This document shows, in pieces, positions 29,175-38,297 of a stretch of DNA of 64,000 bases. This DNA is from Myxococcus sp. CA023 (GTDB taxonomy: Bacteria > Myxococcota > Myxococcia > Myxococcales > Myxococcaceae), in contig NZ_JAAEAH010000015.1 in assembly GCF_010998615.1 (NCBI RefSeq), positions 52,568 through 116,567 on the forward strand, in the 5' to 3' direction. Made by a program: the position numbers and the translations under genes. Under the pieces are notes generated by a model. It had not been told where the DNA came from. It did not search any database and was given only the letters and a program-made list of their open reading frames with translations. Numbering within the stretch: the first letter of the stretch is position 1; each line of letters opens with the position of its first letter.

Positions 29175-30287
29175 CTAGAACCTGCCCACCATCGACACGC
29201 CCGTGCCCCCGCGTGGCGTGGTGAGCGGTGCCAGCGTCACCTGGGGCGCGTCCGGGAGGTCGAAGTCCCGGGTGAGGTACGTGGTGAGGGCCAGGCCGCC
29301 CAGCACACCGACGCCGCTGCCCACGAGGATGGCGTCTCCCGCGTCATTGCCCGCGGTGAGGTAGAGGGCGCTCGCGCCCACCAGCCCGCCGAGGATGCCG
29401 CCCGCGTCGATGAGGAGCATGCGGCCTCGGGACACCGGCACATACTTCGACAGGATGGCCATCGACAGGATGCCCGCGGCCGTGGCGCCCAGCTCGACGG
29501 CGAAGAAACGCTTCAAGTCAGTGTTGTCCGAAGTCGCCAGGAACAGCGCCGTCACCGCGCCCGCCCAGAGGCCACCCGAGTTGGCCAGGGATACCTGTCC
29601 GGAGGTGGGGTTCACCAGGTGCGCCAGCAGGACGCCCACGCCGGTGAAGCCCGCCCCGCCGAGGATGGCGGCGCCAAAGGCATGGTCACCATCCAGGTCG
29701 AAGGCGAGCAGCGTCGCGATACCGAACCAGAAGCCCCACACGGTGCCGGAGTTGATGACGGCGGCCTGTCCGTCCGTCACCCCGCCCCGGGTGAGCAGCA
29801 GCGAGCTGGCGGCGCCCGCTCCGGCGCCCAGCAGTGACACCGCGGCGTAACCCTGGCCGCTACAATGTCCGATGGCGCACAGGAGGATGCCTTGTGCGAC
29901 CCCGTGCATCGTCTGCACCACGACGAGAGAGGCACGCGCGGCGCTGGAGTAAGGCTCTCGCCCCATCTCGCTCGCGGCGGCGGTGGCCAGCCGCCCCCCA
30001 GGCGCGAGCCGTGTCCGGGAGAGCCGGGCCAGCTCGGTGGCATAGGGGTGCTGTGGACAGGCCGCGAGCACTCGCTCGAACAGCTCCAGCGCCTTCGCGT
30101 CGTTGCCGCTCACGAGCGCATCGAAGCCAGCCGAGTAATCCGCCTCGGAGCTGGCTGCACAGGCATCGGGCGTGGACACCAGGGGCGGCGCGGTGACCGT
30201 CTCCGGTGCCGTGGCCTCGGAAGACGGCGGAGCCTCCGGGGGCTGAGCGGAGAGCGTGGCAAGCAGGATGAGCGTGGCGAGCGTCAT
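29175..30287 (-). CDS. Multi-pass membrane protein with TPR-like N-terminus
   Basis: 370 residues from the ATG at 30287; an ATG 16 codons earlier is possible. A signal-like helix (LATLILLATLSAQ) is followed by a Pro/Thr linker and one TPR-like helical pair (AGFDALVSGNDAKALELFERVLAACPQHPYA). The rest (about 140-370) holds around eight to ten Gly/Ala-rich hydrophobic segments with the repeating pattern L-G-G-A-G-x-G. I recognise no family. It may be an outer-membrane or inner-membrane channel-like protein; the number of membrane segments cannot be settled by eye. Confidence 0.7.
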   Translation of the reverse strand: MTLATLILLATLSAQPPEAPPSSEATAPETVTAPPLVSTPDACAASSEADYSAGFDALVSGNDAKALELFERVLAACPQHPYATELARLSRTRLAPGGRLATAAASEMGREPYSSAARASLVVVQTMHGVAQGILLCAIGHCSGQGYAAVSLLGAGAGAASSLLLTRGGVTDGQAAVINSGTVWGFWFGIATLLAFDLDGDHAFGAAILGGAGFTGVGVLLAHLVNPTSGQVSLANSGGLWAGAVTALFLATSDNTDLKRFFAVELGATAAGILSMAILSKYVPVSRGRMLLIDAGGILGGLVGASALYLTAGNDAGDAILVGSGVGVLGGLALTTYLTRDFDLPDAPQVTLAPLTTPRGGTGVSMVGRF

Positions 30288-30357
30288 GGCGCCCGGCACT
30301 GTATGCGAAGCGCGGCGGCGGCATGTATCAGCCATGCCGCCGCCTTTTCGCGGTGCG

Positions 30358-32940
30358 TCAGCGCGCGGCCAGCGTGTCGACGTGCTCGCGCAGGGCCACC
30401 TCGTTGCCCAGCCGGCCGTTGAGCCCGGCGAGCGGCTTCGCGGCTTGCTCGATGCGGCCCCGGGTGCGCGGTCCTGCTGCGGCCAGCCACGCTACGCCCA
30501 GCGCCAGCTCCGCCATCTGTGCATCGCCGCTCAGGCTGGCGGCCAGGGACATCAGGGCCTCCACCGCCTTCTTCACCTGCGCACCATGCAGCGGATGGCT
30601 GCTGGTGATGCCCTCGCGCAGCAGCGTCAGCAAGGCCAGCGCCGTGGCACGCGCCTGTCGCACGGGCTCGGAACCCTCGCCGGTGCCTTCCCAGAGCCCG
30701 TTGGCGAGCTGCCGGGACAGCAGGCTCTCCGCGCCCGTGTCGACACTGCCCTCGGCCGCCGGAGCCTCGTCGCGGTACGCGTCGGATTCCTCGAGCTCTG
30801 CCTCCTTCAGCGAATCTGGAGGCTGACCGCCGCCGAAGAAGTTGGAGAGGATTCCTCCCTTTTGGCGCTTCTTTTTCATGGCGTCGGCCTTGCCCTGTTC
30901 ACGCCGCTCGCTCCTCATGATCATCCAGTCCGTGGTGCCGCCATCGGCATCCATAGAGGGCGCGCTCTGCGCGGGCGCGGGCGCGGGCGGGGTGATGCGC
31001 CGTACTTGAATCAGCGGACGAGCCCCAGAGGCGGGCGCGGCGGCCGACGGGGGCGGCATGGCGCCACGCGCGGCCATCCGTCCGCGACGGGGGACGGCGC
31101 CACCGAGCGCGGCCTCCTCCTCCTTCTGCGCGCCGAACATGGCCCAGCCCGCAGGGGCGTTCACGGGGATGACGCGCGTCTTCGCCTGTCCCGAGTTCCG
31201 CCGGTCGCCCTTGCGCTCCTCCACCACCACGAACGAGGTGTACCGGGTGACAATCTGGTGCGCGACGGCCAGTTCGACGATGCGCTGTTTCATGGACTCC
31301 GCGCGGCGTCCGGTGAGCTGCGCGGCCTCCCAGCCCCGGATGCGCTCGGCGGCCCACAACTTCTCCACCGCCGGCCGGTCCGACACCGCGGGCAGGTCCA
31401 CGCGGACGGTGAGCGAGAAGGGCTCCCGTCCTGAGCGCCCCCGCAGCGTCACCGTGCCCGTCCCGGGCGAGGCATAGCGGCCCAGCAGCGTCCAGGGCAC
31501 GCCATCCACCAGGGGCGGCAGCTCGGCGGGCGCCAGCTCCGCGCACTCCACGCCATCAAAGTGGACTTCCAGCTCGGTGACACGCGGAGCCAGCGCGCGG
31601 GAGAACTGCGCCACCACCTTGTCGTCGATGCGCTCGCCCGGGTGGATGAACTCCACGTCGCCGCACGTCTGCTTCGCCATGTCCCGTAGCAGCACGTCGC
31701 TGACGTTGGTGCCGATGCCGAACGAGTACACCCGTGCCGTCTTCCGCGCCTCGAGCACGGCGCGCAGGATTTCTGACTCGTTGCCCACCTGTCCGTCCGT
31801 GAGCAGCACGATGACGCCGTCGGGCGCCGCCTGCACCGCGGCGCGCATGGGCGCGAGCAGCTCCGTGCCGCCATCCGCGTTCAGCGCGGCCACCCAGCGG
31901 TCCGCCTCTTCGAGCGTGCGCTGCGTGAAGGGCACGGGCTCGGGCTGGAACGACCGGAACCGATTCTCGAACGCGATGACGTTGAACCGGTCGCCCTCGC
32001 GCAGGTGGCGCAGGCACAGCCGGAGCGCGGCCTGGGCCTGGGGCAGGCTCTCACCGGCCATGGAGCCGGAGACGTCCACGACGAACACCACCTCCTGCTT
32101 GGGCGGCGCGGAGGCCATGGCCAGCAGGTCCGGCACCACGGTGAGCGCGAAGGTGCCCGGGCCTCCCTCGCCCTTGCGGTGCGTGACGAGCGGCGTGAAC
32201 ACCGCGCTGCTGTCCGGGCTGCGCAGGCTCAGCACCAGGTCTCGGTCCAGGGACACCTCGCCGCGCGAGAAGCCGACGCGCACGCGGGTGCCTTCCTCCC
32301 GGGTGGTGGTGATGGCGTGGGACGGGCTCTCCACCACCACCTCGCGGCCCAGGTCCACGAGCAGGTCCATGCGCAGGCCGTAGTGCACGTTGCCCACGGG
32401 CGGGGTGATGCGGTCCGCGTCCGGCACCTGGGCCGTGGGCTCTTCACTGCCGTGGCCGGTGCGGTCGCCCGTGGTCGCGCCGGGGATGTAGCGGGGCGCC
32501 ACCAGCGTGGGGAGCATCCAGCGCACGCTGCCTTCCTCGGCGGTGACGGCCTGGAGGAACTCCACCTCCACCACGGTCTCCTCATATGGCAGCAGGTTGC
32601 CCACCTGGGCGGTGAAGACGTTGCGGCGCTCCTCGTCGAGCAGCGCGGCGCCATGGCCGGCCGTGACGGCGTCGTCGTAGGTGCGGAAAGCTTCTTCACG
32701 CTCTCGCACCACGCCTTCGATGCGCCGCCCGGCGCACGTCATGGAGAAGGCGGACAGCGTGCCATCCGAGGGAAGGGGGAAGGTGTAGATGGCCTCCACC
32801 GGCTGGTACTCCTCGTTGCGGTAGCGCTGGCGAACGCGGACGCGCGCGTGGCCACCGAGGAGCTCGCCCGTGACTTCGACACCTTGGAGGGGGACCTGCG
32901 TGCCGTTGCGCGTGTACAGCCCTGCCTTTTCGATGGTCAT
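30358..32940 (-). CDS. VIT and VWA domain protein
   Basis: 860 residues without a signal peptide. The N-terminal VIT domain (about 1-130: VEVTGELLGGHARVRVRQRY, then AIYTFPLP) is the inter-alpha-trypsin-inhibitor type. The von Willebrand A domain follows (about 280-450) with a complete metal site: D289-x-S291-x-S293 in VDVSGSMAG, a Thr in GGTELL and an Asp in LTDGQVG. A beta-rich region, Ala/Pro linker and C-terminal helical domain (about 750-860) complete it. VIT-VWA proteins bind proteins through metal. Its start overlaps the stop of the MerR gene (ATGA), so the two are translationally coupled and the regulator probably controls it. Confidence 0.9.
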   Translation of the reverse strand: MTIEKAGLYTRNGTQVPLQGVEVTGELLGGHARVRVRQRYRNEEYQPVEAIYTFPLPSDGTLSAFSMTCAGRRIEGVVREREEAFRTYDDAVTAGHGAALLDEERRNVFTAQVGNLLPYEETVVEVEFLQAVTAEEGSVRWMLPTLVAPRYIPGATTGDRTGHGSEEPTAQVPDADRITPPVGNVHYGLRMDLLVDLGREVVVESPSHAITTTREEGTRVRVGFSRGEVSLDRDLVLSLRSPDSSAVFTPLVTHRKGEGGPGTFALTVVPDLLAMASAPPKQEVVFVVDVSGSMAGESLPQAQAALRLCLRHLREGDRFNVIAFENRFRSFQPEPVPFTQRTLEEADRWVAALNADGGTELLAPMRAAVQAAPDGVIVLLTDGQVGNESEILRAVLEARKTARVYSFGIGTNVSDVLLRDMAKQTCGDVEFIHPGERIDDKVVAQFSRALAPRVTELEVHFDGVECAELAPAELPPLVDGVPWTLLGRYASPGTGTVTLRGRSGREPFSLTVRVDLPAVSDRPAVEKLWAAERIRGWEAAQLTGRRAESMKQRIVELAVAHQIVTRYTSFVVVEERKGDRRNSGQAKTRVIPVNAPAGWAMFGAQKEEEAALGGAVPRRGRMAARGAMPPPSAAAPASGARPLIQVRRITPPAPAPAQSAPSMDADGGTTDWMIMRSERREQGKADAMKKKRQKGGILSNFFGGGQPPDSLKEAELEESDAYRDEAPAAEGSVDTGAESLLSRQLANGLWEGTGEGSEPVRQARATALALLTLLREGITSSHPLHGAQVKKAVEALMSLAASLSGDAQMAELALGVAWLAAAGPRTRGRIEQAAKPLAGLNGRLGNEVALREHVDTLAAR

Positions 32941-33434
32941 GGCTTCTCCCTTTCCTGGAACTCCGCGATGAGGGCGCGAACGCGTTCCGCGAGCGCCCGG
33001 GTCTTCGTGTCCGCTGCTTCCGAGACGTGCAGCTCCAGCCCTGGGAGCAGCTCCCAGCGCTCGTAACGATTCAGGCCCGTGGCCGGTCTTCGAGGCGCGT
33101 GCTGTGGCTCCACCGGGGCCGGTCCCGGTAGCGGCTGCGCGTGCACCGGGAGCGTGGGTGTCGCGTCCGAGTCGGCGAGCTGGCGCAGCTCATCGAGGCT
33201 CAAGCGCTGCAACTCCGCCTGGATGGCATCCAGGGGAAGGAACCGCGCCTGCAGGACGCGGATGGCCTTGAGCCGCACCAGGTGCTCTTCCCCGTACACG
33301 GTGTCGGGTCCCCGGAAGGGGGGCGCGGGAAGCAGGCCGCGTTGGACGTAGTAACGCACCGTCCGCGGCGAGACGCCCACCGCCTCGGCCAGCTCCGTCA
33401 GCTTCCATTCGCTCTGTGTCTTCGGCGTGCTCAC
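32937..33434 (-). CDS. MerR-family transcription regulator
   Basis: 165 residues from a GTG at 33434. The MerR DNA-binding domain is at the N-terminus: KLTELAEAVGVSPRTVRYYVQRGLL, followed by the wing ending in YGEEHLVRLKAIRVLQ. A coiled helix leads to a Pro-rich linker and a short C-terminal segment (YERWELLPGLELHVSEA); no Cys pair for metal binding is seen, so the effector is not a thiol-bound metal. The promoter overlaps a dyad just upstream, fitting autoregulation. Transcription should begin at or within two bases of the GTG, so the mRNA may be leaderless; no ribosome site is visible. Confidence 0.9.
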   Translation of the reverse strand: MSTPKTQSEWKLTELAEAVGVSPRTVRYYVQRGLLPAPPFRGPDTVYGEEHLVRLKAIRVLQARFLPLDAIQAELQRLSLDELRQLADSDATPTLPVHAQPLPGPAPVEPQHAPRRPATGLNRYERWELLPGLELHVSEAADTKTRALAERVRALIAEFQEREKP

Positions 33435-33440
33435 GGTTCA

Positions 33441-33470
33441 GACAGTAGGACTCGACATTGATAGTGTCAA
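33441..33470 (-). promoter_or_regulatory. Sigma-70 promoter and dyad of the MerR / VIT-VWA operon
   Basis: On the minus strand TTGACA (33470-33465) and TACTGT (33447-33442) are 17 bases apart: a full -35 match and a good -10. GACAGTA (33441-33447) and TAGTGTC (33462-33468) form an inverted repeat with one mismatch and a 14-base gap, spanning the promoter, a likely operator for the MerR protein. MerR promoters usually have 19-base spacers; this one does not, so simple repression is as likely as activation by twisting. Confidence 0.7.
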
Positions 33471-33582
33471 GTTGCCACTGGCGAATGGGCAGCAGCAGTG
33501 GCCAGAGCGCGAGGAACCTCAGCTCAGCGGTATCTCGACAGTGCTACTGCCAAGTCCTGACACCTGGCGCTTGCCTGCTGTC

Positions 33583-33855
33583 ATGACCCGGTGGCGGGCG
33601 AAGGGCGCGGAGTTGCTGCGCCAGGAGGTCGCCATCCTGGACCGGCGGCACGCCATCCTCGCCCGGGCGATTGCCTTCACCTACACAGCGCTGCTGTACC
33701 TGACGAAGCGGCAGACGCAGCTGCCCGAGGCCCTGCCGGTGGTGTCCTTCTCGGTGGGCGTGTTGCTGCTGGGTGCGACGGCGCTGCTCGTGCTGGCGTC
33801 GCTGCGGCTGAGCCGGCGGGCCATCAAGCTGGAGCGGCAGGAACTCTTCGACTAG
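33583..33855 (+). CDS. Small membrane protein
   Basis: 90 residues from the ATG at 33583; the frame is open upstream, but those codons read through the MerR promoter. A basic N-terminus (TRWRAKGAELLRQEVAILDRR) is followed by two hydrophobic segments (AFTYTALLYL and VSFSVGVLLLGATALLVLASLRL) and a charged end. No family was recognised. It is divergent from the MerR gene and convergent with the slipin gene. Confidence 0.6.
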   Translation: MTRWRAKGAELLRQEVAILDRRHAILARAIAFTYTALLYLTKRQTQLPEALPVVSFSVGVLLLGATALLVLASLRLSRRAIKLERQELFD

Positions 33856-33861
33856 CGGCTG

Positions 33862-34701
33862 TCAGGACAGTCCGCCCGCGGGAGGTCCCTCTTCCTCATC
33901 CTCGGTGTATCGCCGGTCCTCATGTCCATCGCCGGCCTGTTCCAGGTTGGCCTTCACGCCGCTGAGCGTGCGCAGCAGGTCGAGCGGGATGGGAAGGATG
34001 GTGTGGTTGCCACCGGTGGTGATTTCCACCAGCGTCTGGAGGTAGCGGAGCTGGAGGGTGGCCGGGTAGCGGCCGAGGACCTTGGCGGCCATGGAGAGCT
34101 TCTCGGCGGCCTGGTGTTCGCCCTCGGCGGCGATGATTTTCGCGCGGCGCTCGCGCTCGGCCTCGGCCTGCCGCGCGATGGCCCGTTGCATCTCCGCAGG
34201 CAGGTCGATGTGCTTCACCTCCACGTTGGACACCTTGACGCCCCACGGGTCGGTGCGTGCATCGAGCACCTGTTGAATCTCGTGGTTGATGCGCTCCCGC
34301 TCGGAGAGGAGCTGGTCCAGCTCCACCTGGCCCAGGATGGAGCGCAGCGTCGTCTGGGCGAGTTGGCTGGTGGCATAGAGGTAGTCCTCCACCTGGAGCA
34401 CGGCCTTGTCGGCGTGGATGACGCGGAAGTAGACGACGGCGTTGACCTTCACGCTGACGTTGTCCCGGGTGATGACGTCCTGTGGAGGTACGTCACGGGC
34501 CACGGTGCGCAGGTCGATGATGACCATGCGCTCGACGAAGGGGATGAGCCAGCGGAAGCCCGCGCGTTTGAGGCCCACGAAGCGCCCGAGCCGGAACACC
34601 ACGCCGTTCTGGTACTCGTTGACGATGCGCACCCCCGACAGGAAGAGCAGGAACAGGATGGCGACGGGGATGAGCACTCCGAACAGTCCGGTCAGTTGCA
34701 T
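33862..34701 (-). CDS. Slipin (stomatin-like SPFH protein)
   Basis: 279 residues from the ATG at 34701. An N-terminal membrane helix ([18 protein letters not shown]) is followed by [20 protein letters not shown] and an SPFH domain (about 30-200), then a coiled region with [21 protein letters not shown]. These oligomers organise lipid microdomains. The gene start overlaps the stop of the NfeD gene (TGATG). In archaea and bacteria the paired NfeD protease cuts the slipin C-terminus, so the two are very probably partners here. The last 20 residues are acidic. Confidence 0.92.
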   Translation of the reverse strand: MQLTGLFGVLIPVAILFLLFLSGVRIVNEYQNGVVFRLGRFVGLKRAGFRWLIPFVERMVIIDLRTVARDVPPQDVITRDNVSVKVNAVVYFRVIHADKAVLQVEDYLYATSQLAQTTLRSILGQVELDQLLSERERINHEIQQVLDARTDPWGVKVSNVEVKHIDLPAEMQRAIARQAEAERERRAKIIAAEGEHQAAEKLSMAAKVLGRYPATLQLRYLQTLVEITTGGNHTILPIPLDLLRTLSGVKANLEQAGDGHEDRRYTEDEEEGPPAGGLS

Positions 34702-36056
34702 CAGGTCGGTACCTCGTCGACAAAGAGGGTGAGTCCTTCCATGCCTCGCACCACGACGTGTGCGCCGGAGCGGATGGGAGCGGTGGACGTGGCGCGCCAG
34801 CGCTCTCCATGAACGAACACCTCGCCGCTCTCCGGTGTCACCGGGGCCAGGGCGGTGCCTCGCTCTCCCACGAGCCCCAGGTCGCCACCTTGCTGGGGGA
34901 GCCGCCGCGTCTGCGCGCTCCGGTAGACAACGTAAGCCGCAGCACCTCCCAGTGCCACGGTGGTGGGCACCAGCCACGTCCACGACACGTTGAAGGAGCG
35001 GTCCACGAACCACTCCGGGTTGAAGCGGTCCACGAGGAACAGTCCGCCCAGGCCCAGCAGCACCACGCCCGCGGCGCCGAGCAGCCCACTGGTGACGAAC
35101 AGCTCCGCGACGATGAGGGCCACGCCCGCCAGCATCAGCAGCACCGCGCCCGCGCGAACCGGCAGCGCGGAGGACGCCACCAACGCCAGGACCAGCGCCA
35201 CCACGCCGATGAGCCCCGGGGCGATGGCGCCTGGATGTGACAGCTCCACCACCAGCCCCAGCGCGGCCACCAGGAACAGCAGGTAGACGATGGCGGGATT
35301 GGCGAGTGCGTGCACGGCGCGCTGGGACAGCGTGGGCTCCAGCGTGACGATGTGCGCATCCCGGGTGGAGAGCCGCATGGACTCGCCACCCGCTACCGTC
35401 ACATGCCGTCCGTCTGCCTGCGCGAGGAAGTCCGCCTCGGTGGGCGTCACGTATTCCACCACGCGCAGTGCCCGCGCGTCGTCCGCGGACACGCTGACGC
35501 TGTCACGCACGGCGGAGGCGGCCCACTGCACATTGCGGCCCCGCTGCTGGGCGATGCTTTCCGCGAACGCGACGGCATCGTTCTCCACCTTGCGAGCCAT
35601 TTGCTCCCCGCCCACGGCCTCCGGGGACTGGCCGGAGGGGCCCACCACCGGATGCGCGGCCCCGATGTTTGTGCCCGGCGCCATGGCCGCGACGTTGGAT
35701 GCCAGCGCGATGAAGACGCCCGCGCTGCCCGCGTGCGCGCCGGAGGGGCCGACCCAGACGAGCACCGGGACAGGTGACGCAAGGAAGGCCCGGACGATGT
35801 GGCGCGTGGCCTCCAGCGAGCCACCGGGGGTGTCCAACCGCACGAGCAACGCGTCATGTCCCGCGGCCGTGGCGCGTGCCACGCAGTCGGACAGGTAGCC
35901 GCCGGTGCCGGCGTCGACCACGCCCTCCAGGTCACAGCGAGCCACGGTGGGCTGGCCGTTCCTCGTGGGGGCATCGGCCGCGGACGCGAGCAGCCCCGCC
36001 ATGAGGACACACAGGAGTGCGGGGGCCGCGAGTCGCCAGCGTGCCCGTTGGTGCAT
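34701..36056 (-). CDS. nfeD: NfeD-family membrane serine protease (ClpP-like, long form)
   Basis: 451 residues from the ATG at 36056. A signal peptide ([21 protein letters not shown]) leads to a ClpP/Crotonase-type protease domain (about 45-220): [17 protein letters not shown], then [18 protein letters not shown] with the catalytic Ser, then AAHPV; a Lys ([13 protein letters not shown]) completes the Ser-Lys dyad. Five to six membrane helices follow, and an OB-fold NfeD-C domain ends the protein. This is the long NfeD type that pairs with slipins and cleaves them. It starts one base after the TGA of treT. Confidence 0.92.
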   Translation of the reverse strand: MHQRARWRLAAPALLCVLMAGLLASAADAPTRNGQPTVARCDLEGVVDAGTGGYLSDCVARATAAGHDALLVRLDTPGGSLEATRHIVRAFLASPVPVLVWVGPSGAHAGSAGVFIALASNVAAMAPGTNIGAAHPVVGPSGQSPEAVGGEQMARKVENDAVAFAESIAQQRGRNVQWAASAVRDSVSVSADDARALRVVEYVTPTEADFLAQADGRHVTVAGGESMRLSTRDAHIVTLEPTLSQRAVHALANPAIVYLLFLVAALGLVVELSHPGAIAPGLIGVVALVLALVASSALPVRAGAVLLMLAGVALIVAELFVTSGLLGAAGVVLLGLGGLFLVDRFNPEWFVDRSFNVSWTWLVPTTVALGGAAAYVVYRSAQTRRLPQQGGDLGLVGERGTALAPVTPESGEVFVHGERWRATSTAPIRSGAHVVVRGMEGLTLFVDEVPT

Positions 36057-36057
36057 C

Positions 36058-37368
36058 TCACACCCCCTGGAGGCTGGCCGGGTTGAAGGAAAAGGGGACG
36101 ATGCCGCGCGGCGGCAGGGGGCGCACGGCCGCCAGGTGCTTGAGCAGTCGCAGGTGGTCCCTGAGCAGCCGGGGCATGAGGAAGTGCTGGCGCACGTGCT
36201 CATGTCCGCGCGCGCCCAACAGGTGGGCCTCGTCGGGGCGGCGCAGCAGGTGGAGCATGGCCTCGGCGCATTCCTCCACGGTGTCCACGAGGGCGCCGCC
36301 AGTGCCCTCTGGCAGTTGCATGGGAATGCCGCCCACGCGGCCACCGACGACGGGCGTGCTCTTCCACAGCGTCTCCGCGACGACGAGCCCGAAGCCTTCG
36401 CGTAGGGACTTCTGGACGACGACGTCGGACACGGCCTGAAGCGCGTTGACCTCGATGTTCCCCACGCCCACCAGGTTGGTGAGGATGTGGATGAGGCTGT
36501 CGCCCGCGGTGGCGGCGCGGAGCTCCTCGTACACATCCCAGCCCTCCGGGTCGTCCAGGGCGAGTGAGCCCGCGAGCGCGAGCTGGAGGTCGGGGACGTG
36601 GGGACGCACGCGCTGGTAGGCGCGGACGACGCCGAGCGGGTCCTTCCAGCGGTCGAAGCGGCTGACCTGGGTGATGAGCGGCCGGTGGGTGCGGATGCCA
36701 ATCCACTCCAACACGTCGCGCGAGAGGGCCTCCGGCAGGGGGTGGTTCTTGGGGCTCAGCGGGTCGATGGCGGGCGGGTAGATGCGGACGTCGGAGATGG
36801 GGAGTTGCGGTGGAATGAACTCCTGCATCGTGAAGATGGCGGCGTCGTAGGCGTGCAGGTAGGGCGACAGGAAGTCCCAGAAGGCCGGGTTGGGGTGCGA
36901 GGTGTCGATGTGGCAGCGCCATATCCAGCGCGCATCGAGATGAGGACTCAGCGCCGCGAGCACGGCGGGCTGCGGGTCGTGGACGAAGACGAAGTCGTAG
37001 TTCTCCGAATTCGTGACCAGCCGGTGGGCATTGAGCTGGGCGTTGGCCAGGTAGGTGGCCTTCTCGGGCTCGGTGAGTTCGCCGGGAGCGCCTTGCAGGC
37101 CGTTGTGGATGCGCTTGGTGACCTGGAAGAAGGTGTCGTCGCCGTGGATGAGCTTCCAATCCGTGACGATGCCCAGGTCGTTGTAGAGCGGGACCAGGGA
37201 GCGGAGGATTTCGGAGACGCCGCCGCCGTAGGGCGTGGAGCTCAGGTGCATGCACCGGGCGCCGCGCAAGTCCTCGGAGAGCCAGTGCAGTTCGTCGAGG
37301 ATTTCGTCGGGAGCAATCCCACGATAGGTGGCAAGCGAACGCTTGCCGATGTCCACGACGTCCAGCAT
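36058..37368 (-). CDS. treT: Trehalose synthase, glycosyltransferring (TreT-like, GT4)
   Basis: 436 residues. GT-B fold glycosyltransferase of family GT4; TreT joins an NDP-glucose and glucose into trehalose, or runs in reverse. N-terminal motifs HLSSTPYGGGVSEILRSLVP and FHDPQ-like VHDPQPAVLAAL fit TreT well. The acceptor/donor cleft has CHIDTSHPN and, near the end, REGFGLVVAETLWKSTPVVGG, the E-x7-E motif. Family length is about 400-420. It is first in a three-gene leftward operon with nfeD and the slipin, an uncommon partnership; trehalose may serve as an osmolyte or in spores. Confidence 0.88.
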   Translation of the reverse strand: MLDVVDIGKRSLATYRGIAPDEILDELHWLSEDLRGARCMHLSSTPYGGGVSEILRSLVPLYNDLGIVTDWKLIHGDDTFFQVTKRIHNGLQGAPGELTEPEKATYLANAQLNAHRLVTNSENYDFVFVHDPQPAVLAALSPHLDARWIWRCHIDTSHPNPAFWDFLSPYLHAYDAAIFTMQEFIPPQLPISDVRIYPPAIDPLSPKNHPLPEALSRDVLEWIGIRTHRPLITQVSRFDRWKDPLGVVRAYQRVRPHVPDLQLALAGSLALDDPEGWDVYEELRAATAGDSLIHILTNLVGVGNIEVNALQAVSDVVVQKSLREGFGLVVAETLWKSTPVVGGRVGGIPMQLPEGTGGALVDTVEECAEAMLHLLRRPDEAHLLGARGHEHVRQHFLMPRLLRDHLRLLKHLAAVRPLPPRGIVPFSFNPASLQGV

Positions 37369-37583
37369 GGCCTCGGCCTCCCGGGTGTGCGCTCCAGCGC
37401 AACGGTGCGCATGGGAAGCGGCATCATCTCGAGCCGCGTGGCTGCCAGGCTGCTACCCGGGACCGGGGGCAGGCGCCCGAAGGTGTGCCCGGGCATCCGC
37501 TGGTGGACGTTCGCTGTCGTCGACAGATTGTCGATGGAGGGCACGCTCCCTGGGGGCCGTCCGCAACTCGATAAGGAGGCTAC

Positions 37584-37802
37584 ATGCGTCGTGCCGTTCT
37601 CATTGCCCTGGGCGTGGCAGTTGCTGCGCCCGCTTGCAAGACCACGCAGCCCGAAGGAACGGAGAACCGTCAGCCCCTGATGGGCCCGGACCAGATTCGC
37701 GAGCCCGTGCAGACCGTGCCGGATACCCCCGCGGGCCCCGCGACGCCCCTGCCGGAGACCGACGCGGGCACGCCGGAGACGCAGGAGACGCCGGCGGAGT
37801 AG
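37584..37802 (+). CDS. Small Pro/Thr-rich lipoprotein
   Basis: 72 residues with a strong AAGGAGG site seven bases ahead of the ATG. Signal peptide RRAVLIALGVAVAAPAC (Cys18). The 54-residue mature part is Pro, Thr and Glu-rich (PDTPAGPATPLPETDAG) and probably unfolded, like a short spacer or wall-associated lipoprotein. No function assigned. A short hairpin (CGGACG / CGTCCG, 37811-37827) follows the stop. Confidence 0.75.
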   Translation: MRRAVLIALGVAVAAPACKTTQPEGTENRQPLMGPDQIREPVQTVPDTPAGPATPLPETDAGTPETQETPAE

Positions 37803-37903
37803 TGCGCGCCCGGACGGTATTCGTCCGCCACGCGTGTGACAGTGACAGCGCATCCAGGCTCCCGCACAGTTCGAGTCCGAAGCGGTACGCGGAAAGAGTC
37901 ACG

Positions 37904-38280
37904 GTGCAGGCGACAGTCTACCTGGCGGAGCGGGTCTGGACGTTGGATGCGGCGCGGCCACGGGCCCAGGCGCTGGCGGTGCGGGATGGGCGGCTGCTGG
38001 CCGTGGGGACTCGCGAAGCAGCGGAGGCCGCCGCGGGCCCGACTGCGCGCCGGGTGGACCTGGGGGCCGCCACCGTGGTGCCGGGCCTCGTGGACGCACA
38101 CGCGCCTGGGCGTCCTTCGATGACGCCCGGGGCGGCAGGCTGGCCCCGGGGCTGGACGCCGACTTCGTGGCCCTGTCGGAAGATCCGCTGGAGGGGCCCG
38201 CCTCGGCGCTGGTGAAGGCGCAGGTCCTCGCCACCGTGGTCGCTGGCGCGGAGGTGTACCGCGCGCCGTCGCTGGCTTGA
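37904..38280 (+). pseudogene. Amidohydrolase with internal deletion
   Basis: The first 66 codons from the GTG at 37904 (GGAAAG upstream) read as the N-terminus of a YtcJ-type amidohydrolase: VYLAERVWTLDAARPRAQAL, ending at VVPGLVDAH, where the metal-binding His should begin the catalytic core. At about 38100 the reading frame shifts by two bases and continues as AWASFDDARGGRLAPGLDAD and EVYRAPSLA, the normal C-terminal end of the same family. Some 400 codons of barrel are missing between. The gene is therefore a remnant of a single deletion; both ends are otherwise well preserved, which suggests a recent event. Confidence 0.8.
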
Positions 38281-38297
38281 GCGCAGCGCCTTGGGGC

